A stretch of 24,449 nt of DNA from UBA1740 sp045587025 (lineage in GTDB: Bacteria; Bacillota; Clostridia; Oscillospirales; CAG-272): the NCBI GenBank assembly GCA_045587025.1, contig JAZNBK010000024.1, positions 1 through 24,449 on the forward strand, given 5' to 3'. Both the position numbers and the translations under genes were made by a program. The notes under the pieces are model-generated. The model worked only from the letters and a program-made list of their open reading frames with translations. It made no database searches and had not been told where the DNA came from. This document shows, piece after piece, positions 15,338-22,507 of the stretch (position 1 is the first letter of the stretch; the number at the start of each line of letters is the position of its first letter).

Positions 15338-15372
15338 GAAATCTCTCATTTTTTGAGAGGTTTCCGTTTTAT
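15338..15372 (+). terminator. Weak terminator-like hairpin
   Basis: GAAATCTCTC (15338-15347) pairs with GAGAGGTTTC (15355-15364), ten pairs including one T-G, then CGTTTTATT. The T-run is poor, so it may only attenuate transcription into the creatininase gene. Confidence 0.5.
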
Positions 15373-15383
15373 TGGTTGCTTTT

Positions 15384-15395
15384 TCGGTCGACCGA
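15384..15395. promoter_or_regulatory. 12-bp perfect palindrome before creatininase gene
   Basis: TCGGTCGACCGA is perfectly symmetric, 48 bases upstream of the creatininase ATG in a gap of 157 bases. It could be an operator, but no clear promoter is visible beside it. Confidence 0.3.
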
Positions 15396-15442
15396 CAGGG
15401 CAGCATTTGAAAATTAATTTTTGATTTTTAGGAGAAAATATT

Positions 15443-16177
15443 ATGGAATTTAATATGAGCTTTCCAAAGGAGCTTAATAAGGTTAAGGAAAATAGAATTC
15501 CTTTTGTAATTTGCGGAGGAACCGTTGAATATCACGGACCTCACTGCTCCTACGGTTGCGATACGCTCGTTGCGGAGGGACTTATAAAGAAGCTTGCAGA
15601 GAAGAAGGAAATTATGATAGCTCCTTCTATCTACTATAGCCCGTCAAGCTACGCCGTAGCGGATGAAACAAGCGGCACCGTTCATATAGAGGAGGACATT
15701 TTCGAAGCGTATCTTATGAATATTTTTACAAATATGCTTGATGCCGGTCTGAGAAATATTTACGTAGTAATTCATCATCAGTTTGAGCAGGAAAACCTGA
15801 AGCCCATGACACTTTCTTATATGAAGGCGTCCCAGAGAGCCATTATGAGATACCTTGAGAAAACTCAGGGCAGGGGCTGGTGGGGAAGCGAAAATTATGC
15901 GTCCTACTATGATAACCTTGGCGGCGGAGACGATCCTTTCTCTTGGATTAAGGTTATTCCCACAATGAGCACCGAGGTTCAGAACGCTACCGGCTACGAC
16001 CACGCAGGTAAATACGAATGCTCCATACTTATGTCGCTTTATCCCGAAGCGGTTAAGCTCGAGAGATTGGGCGATATTAACCACTGGTTTACAAAGAGCG
16101 CGGCAGAGGCGTCTACCGAGCTTGGCGACGAGATGGTAAAGCAGTCGCTTGCATATCTTGAAAAGACGATAATCTGA
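15443..16177 (+). CDS. Creatininase family amidohydrolase
   Basis: 244 residues. The creatininase-family metal motif is clear: GGTVEYHGPHCSYGCDTL with Glu29, His31 and Asp40 as ligands. The second ligand block is IHHQFEQEN (His111/His112, Glu115), where classic members have NGHGGN or NGHYEN. The family includes creatininase, FAPy deformylase, MftE-type peptidases and IolN-type keto-inositol hydrolases, so the substrate cannot be named. AGGAG is 8 bases before ATG. Its neighbours, a creatinase-like M24 protein and a NagA-like deacetylase, suggest catabolism of a nitrogen-containing or keto-sugar compound. Confidence 0.85.
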   Translation: MEFNMSFPKELNKVKENRIPFVICGGTVEYHGPHCSYGCDTLVAEGLIKKLAEKKEIMIAPSIYYSPSSYAVADETSGTVHIEEDIFEAYLMNIFTNMLDAGLRNIYVVIHHQFEQENLKPMTLSYMKASQRAIMRYLEKTQGRGWWGSENYASYYDNLGGGDDPFSWIKVIPTMSTEVQNATGYDHAGKYECSILMSLYPEAVKLERLGDINHWFTKSAAEASTELGDEMVKQSLAYLEKTII

Positions 16178-16209
16178 TTTTGTTGAAACACAACAATTTG
16201 GAGGAAAAA

Positions 16210-17355
16210 ATGATAACGGCAATTGAAAATATCAATATTGTAACGCTCGACGGCGTTATAAACAACGGCTTCGTTTCCTTCGACGAGAAAAGTATTCTTT
16301 ACGTTGGAGATAAAAAGCCAAGCGCAGATAAGTGGATAGACGGAGAGGGCAAGTATCTTTTGCCCGGCTTTATAGATATCCACTGCCACGGTTGCTTGGG
16401 CAAATACTTCTCGGACGGCATTGAATGCTTCGAGTTGATTGAAAAATTCCACCTGTCGCACGGAACAACTACTATGCTTGCGACTACTGCAACCGCTCCT
16501 ATGGACGAGATAACGGATACCATGGATAACTATAATACCTATAAGGAAGCTAACCCCGACACCACCTTAGCGGGCTTGCATCTCGAAGGCCCTTGGCTCA
16601 ACGAAAAGCAGTGCGGAGCGCAGGGCGTAGAGGATATGCGTAAGCCGAACGGCGAGGAGCTTCGTGAATTAAAGGCGAAATATCCCGCTATCCTTCGCGT
16701 AGGCGCAGCTCCCGAGCTTGATGAAGGATATACCTTCTCAAAGACAGGCGTAGAGCTTGGCGTTAACGTGTCGGTCGCGCACAGCGACGCCATTTTCTCT
16801 GAAATTGAGGAGGCGTTGCAAAACGGATATACCTTGATGACTCACCTCTATTCAGGAATGAAGGGAATGGAGCGTAAGAACGCTTACAGAATAGCAGGAG
16901 CGATAGAAGCGGGCTTGTATTTTGACGATATGTATGCGGAAATCATTTCCGACGGTCGTCATTTGCCCCCCGAGCTTTTGAGATTTATATACAAATGCAA
17001 GGGCGCTGACAAGCTTTGCTTGGTTACCGACGCAACTGCAGGGTGTGGATATCCAAATGGAGCTATGCTAAAGCTTCATAATGCGGATATTATCATCGAG
17101 GACGACGTTGCAAAGCTCCTTGACAGAACCTCTTTCGCAGGTAGCACGGCGACGTACGACAGATTGTTGAAAACTATGGCGAACGCAACGGGCGCAAGTT
17201 GGGTTGATTTGATGAAAATGACCTCGCATACCGCGGCGAAGATAATGAAGTTTGACGATAGGGGCGAAATTGCGGTAGGCAAAAAGCCCGACTTCGTTAT
17301 CATCGATAGCGAATACAATTTGAATAAGGTAATACATAACGGAAAAGAAGTATAA
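16210..17355 (+). CDS. nagA: N-acetylglucosamine-6-phosphate deacetylase-type amidohydrolase
   Basis: 381 residues of the amidohydrolase fold. PGFIDIHCHG (HxH at 58-60), HLEGPWL with metal ligand Glu126, VAHSDA His191, LMTHLYSGM His212, and catalytic Asp274 in LVTDATAGCG all fit NagA. NagA removes acetate from GlcNAc-6-phosphate to give glucosamine-6-phosphate. One difference is HLYSGM where NagA usually has HLFNAM, so a related N-acyl hexosamine phosphate cannot be excluded. The start ATG 16210 follows TTGGAGG; the open frame upstream to 16180 is untranslated. 32 bases after the creatininase gene, likely same transcript. Confidence 0.85.
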   Translation: MITAIENINIVTLDGVINNGFVSFDEKSILYVGDKKPSADKWIDGEGKYLLPGFIDIHCHGCLGKYFSDGIECFELIEKFHLSHGTTTMLATTATAPMDEITDTMDNYNTYKEANPDTTLAGLHLEGPWLNEKQCGAQGVEDMRKPNGEELRELKAKYPAILRVGAAPELDEGYTFSKTGVELGVNVSVAHSDAIFSEIEEALQNGYTLMTHLYSGMKGMERKNAYRIAGAIEAGLYFDDMYAEIISDGRHLPPELLRFIYKCKGADKLCLVTDATAGCGYPNGAMLKLHNADIIIEDDVAKLLDRTSFAGSTATYDRLLKTMANATGASWVDLMKMTSHTAAKIMKFDDRGEIAVGKKPDFVIIDSEYNLNKVIHNGKEV

Positions 17356-17363
17356 AATTCTGC

Positions 17364-17405
17364 AAGGGCAGGGACGGACGTTTAAATGGCGGCGCTCCTG
17401 CCCTT
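17364..17405 (+). terminator. Stem-loop after nagA-like gene
   Basis: AAGGGCAGG (17364-17372) pairs with CCTGCCCTT (17397-17405), a 9-bp perfect stem with a 24-base loop. Only AATAAATA follows, so termination strength is doubtful. Confidence 0.45.
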
Positions 17406-17448
17406 AATAAATACGTAAATATATATTTGCAAAATACATAGTGTTATC

Positions 17449-17458
17449 CAAGCGCTTG
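17449..17458. promoter_or_regulatory. LacI/cre-like operator overlapping the -35 box
   Basis: CAAGCGCTTG is a perfect palindrome with the central CG typical of LacI/GalR-family operators and of CcpA cre sites. It overlaps the first bases of the TTGACA box of the MFS promoter, a position suited to repression. No LacI-type regulator gene is in the window. Confidence 0.45.
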
Positions 17459-17484
17459 ACATAAACTTCTAAAAAGGGTATAAT
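17456..17484 (+). promoter_or_regulatory. MFS-GDPD operon promoter
   Basis: Perfect consensus: TTGACA (17456-17461), 17-base spacer, TATAAT (17479-17484). Leader of about 33 bases to the MFS start codon. Confidence 0.9.
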
Positions 17485-17523
17485 ATAGAAAATAAAAACA
17501 GGGCGTTTAATTTTGGAGGAAAA

Positions 17524-18858
17524 ATGAAACTTAACATCAAAAGAACTACTTTAATTGGCTTTGCATTCCTGTCGATCTGCGCATTCTGGCAGATGTATGA
17601 CGGTATAGTTCCGAAAATTTTGACCGAAACGTTTCACTTATCGGAGGACATCTCGGGCTACATAATGGCGGCGGATAACGTTTTCGCATTATTCCTTCTG
17701 CCTTTCTTCGGCGGGCTTTCCGACAGAAGCAGAAATAAGCTCGGGCGCAGACGCCCATTCATTTTGGTAGGCACTATTGCCGCGGCATCCTTTATGCTTT
17801 TGTTGCCTGTCCTCGATAACCTCTATTACACCGCGCCGTCGCAAAAAACGATGATTTACTTTGTCGTCGTGTTGGGATTGGTTTTGATATCAATGGGTAT
17901 ATACAGAAGCCCTGCCGTCGCTCTTATGCCCGACGTTACGCCGAAGCCCTTGAGAAGTAAGGCGAACGCCATCATAAATTTAATGGGGGCTATCGGCGGA
18001 ATTATGTATCTCATTTTGACCGCTATCCTGTATCCTGCGTCAAAGACGGAAGGGCTTGAGCATATAAATTATCTCCCTCTGTTTTGCATCGTAGCGTCGA
18101 TTATGCTGCTTGCGCTCCTCGTGGTAATGTTCTTGGTAAACGAGCCGAAGCTTTGCAGAGAGCAGGCGGAATTTGAGAGAAATCACCCCGAATATAATCT
18201 GACTCAAAAAAGCGAGGGAAAGAAGAAAGAGGTTCTGCCGAAAAAGGTAAAGATAAGTCTCGGATTTCTTCTTGCCTCAATTGCCTTTTGGTTTATAGGA
18301 TATAACGGCGTTTCCACGTGGTTTACAACCTATGCGAAGCAGATCTGGGATATGGACATCGGCTCTGCCTCGCTTTGTCTTACGGTTGCGACCGCAGGCG
18401 CTATCGTGACCTACATTCCCGCGGGAATAGTAGCTGAAAAATTAGGAAGAAAAAAGACCATTATGATAGGCGCGCTGCTGCTCGCCTCGTGCTTTGCGGC
18501 AGGATATGTATGTACGCTTTTGTTTACAGAATTTTCTTACGTGCTCTTCCTTGTCTTTGCGCTCGTCGGCGTTGCTTGGGCTTTGATAAACGTGAACAGC
18601 TTGCCTATGGTTGTTGAAATATGCTCAGGCGCCGATATAGGAAAATTCACGGGCTTTTATTACACGTTCAGTATGTCAGCCCAGATAGTAACTCCGATAG
18701 TTGCGGGCTATCTCTTGAAAAATATTGGCTATAAGACCTTGTTTATATACGCCGCGTTCTTCGTAGCGCTTTCCTTCGTTACGATGATATTCGTAAAGCA
18801 CGGCGACAATAAGGTGGAAAGAAAAAAAGGCATAGAGGCCTTTGATTTTGAGGATTAA
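17524..18858 (+). CDS. MFS sugar transporter (SLC45/GPH-like)
   Basis: 444 residues with about 12 membrane helices. The loop 2-3 motif is GGLSDRSRNKLGRRRPFI (63-80); the RxGRRRP form is typical of sucrose/SLC45-type and GPH-like sugar symporters. The equivalent half-two motif is PAGIVAEKLGRKKTIMIG. A long basic central loop (about 215-245) separates the two six-helix halves. It probably takes up a sugar or glycoside with H+ or Na+, matching the catabolic genes around it. GGAGG precedes the ATG. The next gene starts one base after its stop, so the two are co-translated. Confidence 0.87.
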   Translation: MKLNIKRTTLIGFAFLSICAFWQMYDGIVPKILTETFHLSEDISGYIMAADNVFALFLLPFFGGLSDRSRNKLGRRRPFILVGTIAAASFMLLLPVLDNLYYTAPSQKTMIYFVVVLGLVLISMGIYRSPAVALMPDVTPKPLRSKANAIINLMGAIGGIMYLILTAILYPASKTEGLEHINYLPLFCIVASIMLLALLVVMFLVNEPKLCREQAEFERNHPEYNLTQKSEGKKKEVLPKKVKISLGFLLASIAFWFIGYNGVSTWFTTYAKQIWDMDIGSASLCLTVATAGAIVTYIPAGIVAEKLGRKKTIMIGALLLASCFAAGYVCTLLFTEFSYVLFLVFALVGVAWALINVNSLPMVVEICSGADIGKFTGFYYTFSMSAQIVTPIVAGYLLKNIGYKTLFIYAAFFVALSFVTMIFVKHGDNKVERKKGIEAFDFED

Positions 18859-18859
18859 G

Positions 18860-19678
18860 ATGGATATCTTTTTTACTGTTTTACTTGTTGCGCTGGCGGT
18901 TTTTCTCGTTTATCTGCTTTGTCTTGCGGGAAATAGAAAAAAATCCGACATCGATTACTTCACGAAATTCAGGTATGCGCACAGAGGGCTTTTCAAGAGT
19001 CCAACCGTACCTGAAAACTCGCTTTCTGCCTTTTTCTTGGCGGTAAAAGGGGGATACGGAATAGAGCTTGACGTGCATCTTATGGCGGACGGAAAGCTTG
19101 CGGTCATTCACGATTCATCTCTTGTCAGAACTGCGGGCGCAGACGTAAAAATTGAAGAATTGAGCGAAAAGGACCTGCAAAATTTTACTCTTGAGCAGTC
19201 GGGCGAGCATATCCCCACCTTGAAAGAGGTTTTAGAGCTTGTAGACGGAAGAGTTCCGCTTCTTATCGAATTGAAATCAGAGGGAAACGTCTCTGCGCTT
19301 TGCTCTGCGTTTATATCCGAGCTTTCGACCTATAAGGGAAAATACTGCGTCGAGTCGTTTGATCCGAGATGTATAGCGTATCTGAAAAAGCGCGCCCCAC
19401 ACGTCGTGAGAGGTCAGCTCGCAGAGAACTTTTTTAAGGATAAAAAAACGGCCCTTTCACCGATTTTAAAGCTTGTATTGAGCGTTTTGGTTCTGAACAT
19501 CTGGACGAAGCCGGATTTTGTCGCATATAAATTCGAGGACAGAAAAAATCTCCCGAACAGAATTGCGATCGGCTTTTGGAAAATCAAAGGATTTGCCTGG
19601 ACGATAAAAAACAAAGAAAATTTAATGCAAGCCGAAAAAGAGGGGTACAGCGTAATCTTCGAGGGCTTCGAGCCGTAA
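18860..19678 (+). CDS. Membrane-anchored glycerophosphodiester phosphodiesterase
   Basis: 272 residues. A single N-terminal membrane helix (about 3-23) is followed by a GDPD TIM-barrel: YAHRG with His41/Arg42, PENSLSAF with Glu52, IELDVHL with Glu69 and Asp71, and VIHD with His84, all expected catalytic or Ca2+ ligands. GDPDs cleave glycerophosphodiesters to glycerol-3-phosphate and an alcohol. The short basic stretch after the helix (NRKK) would favour a cytosolic catalytic domain by the positive-inside rule. The start ATG 18860 lies one base after the MFS stop, with GAGG upstream; an upstream extension overlaps the MFS gene and is unlikely. Confidence 0.88.
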   Translation: MDIFFTVLLVALAVFLVYLLCLAGNRKKSDIDYFTKFRYAHRGLFKSPTVPENSLSAFFLAVKGGYGIELDVHLMADGKLAVIHDSSLVRTAGADVKIEELSEKDLQNFTLEQSGEHIPTLKEVLELVDGRVPLLIELKSEGNVSALCSAFISELSTYKGKYCVESFDPRCIAYLKKRAPHVVRGQLAENFFKDKKTALSPILKLVLSVLVLNIWTKPDFVAYKFEDRKNLPNRIAIGFWKIKGFAWTIKNKENLMQAEKEGYSVIFEGFEP

Positions 19679-19713
19679 AACATTGTTTCCTTGGGTGCAA
19701 TGCGGCGCTTGCA

Positions 19714-19755
19714 AACAAAGAGGACGGAGAATTTACCATCTCCGTCCTCTTTGTT
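19714..19755 (+). terminator. 17-bp perfect hairpin after GDPD gene
   Basis: AACAAAGAGGACGGAGA (19714-19730) pairs perfectly with TCTCCGTCCTCTTTGTT (19739-19755) around an 8-base loop. It lies 35 bases after the stop and is presumably the operon terminator, although CCGTTTTGC rather than a clean T-run follows. The rest of the 280-base gap up to 19892 shows no convincing gene. Confidence 0.7.
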
Positions 19756-19892
19756 CCGTTTTGCAATATCTTTTATGAAACTCTCTGAAGGGAAACCTGC
19801 ATTTGCGGAAAAACAACCGAAAGAAGCGCCAAAAATCGTCAAAATCAGCAAAATTGCAACCCAAAGTTGCGAAAAAATCAACTTCTGCTTGG

Positions 19893-19920
19893 TTGAAATT
19901 TAAAAAAGATGTATTATAAT
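19893..19920 (+). promoter_or_regulatory. Promoter of HTH-phosphoglucosamine mutase gene
   Basis: TTGAAA (19893-19898), 16-base spacer, TATAAT (19915-19920). Predicted transcription start near 19927. Confidence 0.75.
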
Positions 19921-19946
19921 ATAATCGAGAATATATATTATATTAC
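19911..19946. promoter_or_regulatory. Inverted repeat over -10 and start site, candidate operator
   Basis: GTATTATAATATA (19911-19923) and TATATTATATTAC (19934-19946) are reverse complements at 12 of 13 positions, with a 10-base spacer. The arms are about two helical turns apart and cover the -10 box and the predicted start site of the HTH-mutase gene. The repeat is visible; binding by the encoded HTH is inference, and AT-richness raises the chance of coincidence. Confidence 0.45.
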
Positions 19947-19973
19947 CGAAAATTTGAATTGGAGGCGAAAAAT

Positions 19974-21587
19974 ATGACAATAGGCGAAAAAATAATGCAC
20001 CTACGTACGTCATTTAATATTTCACAGGAGAATCTTGCGGAAAAGCTCGGCGTATCGCGCCAATCGGTATCTAAATGGGAGATGGACCAGGCGTTGCCGC
20101 AGATCGATAAAATATTGCAGATATGCGATATCTTTTCAATTTCCTGCGATGAGCTGTTGAGAGATAACGTGGTCGTAAACCGTGATTCTAAGCAAAAAAA
20201 CAAGTATTTTGGAACTGACGGCTTCAGAGGGGAAGCAAATCTGAACCTCACCTCTATGCAGGCGTATAAGGTTGGAAGATTTTTGGGCTGGTATTACTCG
20301 TCGGGCATTTCCGGCTGTAATACGCACGGCTACCGCCCCCGTATAGTAATCGGTAAGGATACACGCCGTTCGAGCTATATGCTTGAATACTCAATAGTTG
20401 CCGGAATTACCGCATCGGGAGCTGATGCTTATATGCTCCACGTAACCACGACACCGAGCGTTTCCTTCGTTACCCGTCAGGATGAGTTCGACTGCGGTAT
20501 AATGATAACGGCGTCGCATAATATCTTCTACGATAACGGAATAAAGGTCATAAATCGTTACGGCGAAAAGCTGGACGACAACGTTACCGCTCTTATCGAG
20601 AGTTATCTCGACGGGGATTTAGCCGCTATCGGCATTGAAGGGGACGATATTCCTCTTGCGAAAAGAGAAAAAATCGGTTGCATAGTCGATTATTCGGCAG
20701 GAAGAAACAGATACGTCGGATATCTTATCTCCTTGGCGTCCAATTCCTATAAAAAATTGCGTATCGGAATAGATAGCGCAAACGGAGCGTCCTGGATGAT
20801 TGCAAAATCCGTTTTTGACGCCTTGGGAGCGCAGACGGTCGTTATAGGAGCAGAGCCGAACGGACTTAACGTAAATGAAAATTGTGGCTCTACGCACATT
20901 GAAAATTTGAAAAAATTAATAAAGGAAAAGCATCTTGACCTCGGATTCGCCTTCGACGGAGACGAAGACCGCTGTATCGCCGTCGACGAAAACGGAAACG
21001 AAATAGACGGAGATGCAATAATGTATATCCTCTCTAAGCGCTTCAAGGAAAGAGGAATGTTAAACGGCGATACGCTGGTAAGCACGATTATGTCAAATAG
21101 CGGACTCGTTTCCTCTCTCAAAAAATTAGGGATTAAATCAATTCAGACCGCTGTCGGCGACCGCTTTGTTTATGAGTGCATGCAGAAGTCGGACTACAGC
21201 TTAGGCGGCGAGCAGTCGGGGCATATCATCATCAAAAAATACGCAACGACAGGCGACGGTATTCTTACCGCTATAATGGTTTGCGAGGAGGTCTGCGATA
21301 AGAAAAGCTCTCTCGGGCATCTCGTAGACGGCTTGATGGTCTATCCTCAGAAAAACGTGAGCGTGAGAGTGAAGAACAAGACCGCCGCAGTAAACGATGT
21401 AAACGTCAAAAAAGAGTGTGAGGAAGCCGAAAAGATAATTAACGGTAACGGAAGAGTTCTTTTGAGACAAAGCGGAACCGAGCCGGTCATAAGAATTATG
21501 GTAGAGGCGGAGAGCGCAGAATTGTGCGACGAGCTTTGCAACAGAATTAAAAATGCGGTCAAGGACGGAGGACATTGCGCCGAATAA
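19974..21587 (+). CDS. XRE helix-turn-helix fused to phosphoglucosamine mutase
   Basis: 537 residues, one uninterrupted frame. Residues 5-62 are an XRE/Cro-type HTH (ISQENLAEKLGVSRQSVSKW at 16-35), followed by a 14-residue polar linker. Residues 77-530 form a complete GlmM-type phosphohexomutase: KYFGTDGFRG (77-86), catalytic Ser181 in MITASHN, metal loop DGDEDR (328-333), sugar loop GGEQSGH (411-417) and phosphate loop RQSGTEP (498-504). GlmM interconverts glucosamine-6- and glucosamine-1-phosphate for UDP-GlcNAc; normal GlmM is about 450 residues with no HTH. ATG 19974 follows TTGGAGG. No internal start or ribosome binding site is apparent at the mutase boundary. A phosphosugar-responsive regulator or bifunctional enzyme is inferred. 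Confidence 0.88.
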   Translation: MTIGEKIMHLRTSFNISQENLAEKLGVSRQSVSKWEMDQALPQIDKILQICDIFSISCDELLRDNVVVNRDSKQKNKYFGTDGFRGEANLNLTSMQAYKVGRFLGWYYSSGISGCNTHGYRPRIVIGKDTRRSSYMLEYSIVAGITASGADAYMLHVTTTPSVSFVTRQDEFDCGIMITASHNIFYDNGIKVINRYGEKLDDNVTALIESYLDGDLAAIGIEGDDIPLAKREKIGCIVDYSAGRNRYVGYLISLASNSYKKLRIGIDSANGASWMIAKSVFDALGAQTVVIGAEPNGLNVNENCGSTHIENLKKLIKEKHLDLGFAFDGDEDRCIAVDENGNEIDGDAIMYILSKRFKERGMLNGDTLVSTIMSNSGLVSSLKKLGIKSIQTAVGDRFVYECMQKSDYSLGGEQSGHIIIKKYATTGDGILTAIMVCEEVCDKKSSLGHLVDGLMVYPQKNVSVRVKNKTAAVNDVNVKKECEEAEKIINGNGRVLLRQSGTEPVIRIMVEAESAELCDELCNRIKNAVKDGGHCAE

Positions 21588-21596
21588 GCGCAAAGC

Positions 21597-22391
21597 TCAC
21601 CGCTTTTCGAGTGATTTTCGATAGGTAGCGGGAGATTTTCCGCTCATCCGCTTAAAGAAGTTTGAGAAGGAGAAAACGTCGTCAAAGCCGACCGAGCTTG
21701 CAATTTCCGTTATCGTAAGCTCGGTGTTCTCGAGCAGGTCGATTGCGAAAACCAGCTTTTCCCGTTCTATATAAGCTTTTGGGGAAATCTTCTCGTATTT
21801 AACGAATAGGTTATACATATATCGGTCGTCGATGTGGACAGCATTTGCCACGTCGGCTACCGATATTTTTTTGTTGAAATTGTTTTCTATGTAGGTTTTT
21901 GCGTTTATAACGTGCTGTCTCTGACAGCCGAAAAGCCCCTTGGAGTTAGCGCCGTGAAGCGATAAAAGAGAGTAGAAGAAGGCGAGCGCCTCTATATGAG
22001 AAGGAGTTGCGGTCTGCTCCGAGAAAGAGCTAAACAGGCGCAGAAGCTTGCTCTTGAAGTTATATGAAAAGATGCCGTCGGAATCCATATCTATTATAGG
22101 GATAACGTATTTTTTTGCCATATCCGAGGAGAAAATTATCCAAAAATAGTTCCACGGGTCTTCTTTGTCCGAGTGGTATTCGTGCGGTTCCATAGATTGT
22201 ATAAAGAAGCCCTGGTTTTCCTTTACGACTGCTCCGTTAAAATACCCCGTCCCCTTGGTTACGTAGTGTAAAATACAGTAATTTCTTTTGCCAGGTCCCC
22301 AGCTTGCAATCGCGGGATTTGACTCGTACCCCGCACTGTAAATTTGAAGATTGTCCGACTTGTCGAAGATTACAGGTATATATTCCTTCAT
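21597..22391 (-). CDS. AraC family transcriptional regulator
   Basis: 264 residues. The N-terminal half (about 15-100) is a cupin-like sensing domain (ILHYVTKGTGYFNG, MEPHEYHSDKEDPWNYFWI). The C-terminal half (about 163-262) is the double-HTH AraC domain, including YIENNFNKKISVADVANAVH and ITEIASSVGFDDVFSFSNFF, the family signature. Such regulators usually sense a sugar and activate adjacent glycosidase genes. AGGAG precedes the ATG. It is divergent from the GH27 gene (116-base gap), making that gene the obvious target, and is convergent with the HTH-mutase gene, only 9 bases apart. Confidence 0.92.
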   Translation of the reverse strand: MKEYIPVIFDKSDNLQIYSAGYESNPAIASWGPGKRNYCILHYVTKGTGYFNGAVVKENQGFFIQSMEPHEYHSDKEDPWNYFWIIFSSDMAKKYVIPIIDMDSDGIFSYNFKSKLLRLFSSFSEQTATPSHIEALAFFYSLLSLHGANSKGLFGCQRQHVINAKTYIENNFNKKISVADVANAVHIDDRYMYNLFVKYEKISPKAYIEREKLVFAIDLLENTELTITEIASSVGFDDVFSFSNFFKRMSGKSPATYRKSLEKR

Positions 22392-22416
22392 ATTCTCGCT
22401 CCTTTCGCATAGTATT

Positions 22417-22446
22417 ATTTTAACATAAAATAGTATGAAATGTCAA
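22417..22446 (-). promoter_or_regulatory. araC-type gene promoter
   Basis: Minus-strand TTGACA (22446-22441), 18-base spacer, TAAAAT (22422-22417). Confidence 0.6.
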
Positions 22447-22467
22447 TTCAAAAACGACCATATTTAT

Positions 22468-22473
22468 TATAAT
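22468..22473 (+). promoter_or_regulatory. -10 box of GH27 gene, weak -35
   Basis: TATAAT lies 35 bases before the start codon of the glycosidase gene, but no good -35 box is found 16-18 bases upstream (AATTCA at 22445-22450). A weak -35 is common where an AraC-type activator supplies polymerase contact, consistent with the divergent regulator gene. Confidence 0.55.
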
Positions 22474-22507
22474 ATATAAATATAAAGCTCTTCAGGAGGA
22501 AAAACGT

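Noticed and set aside
19691..19903. Small plus-strand frame of 70 codons between GDPD and HTH-mutase genes
   Set aside because: It spans a perfect terminator-type hairpin, has no ribosome binding site and no recognisable features.
20160..20220. Frameshift or separate start between HTH and mutase
   Set aside because: The frame runs continuously through the linker; there is no ATG with a ribosome binding site at the mutase boundary and no stop codon.
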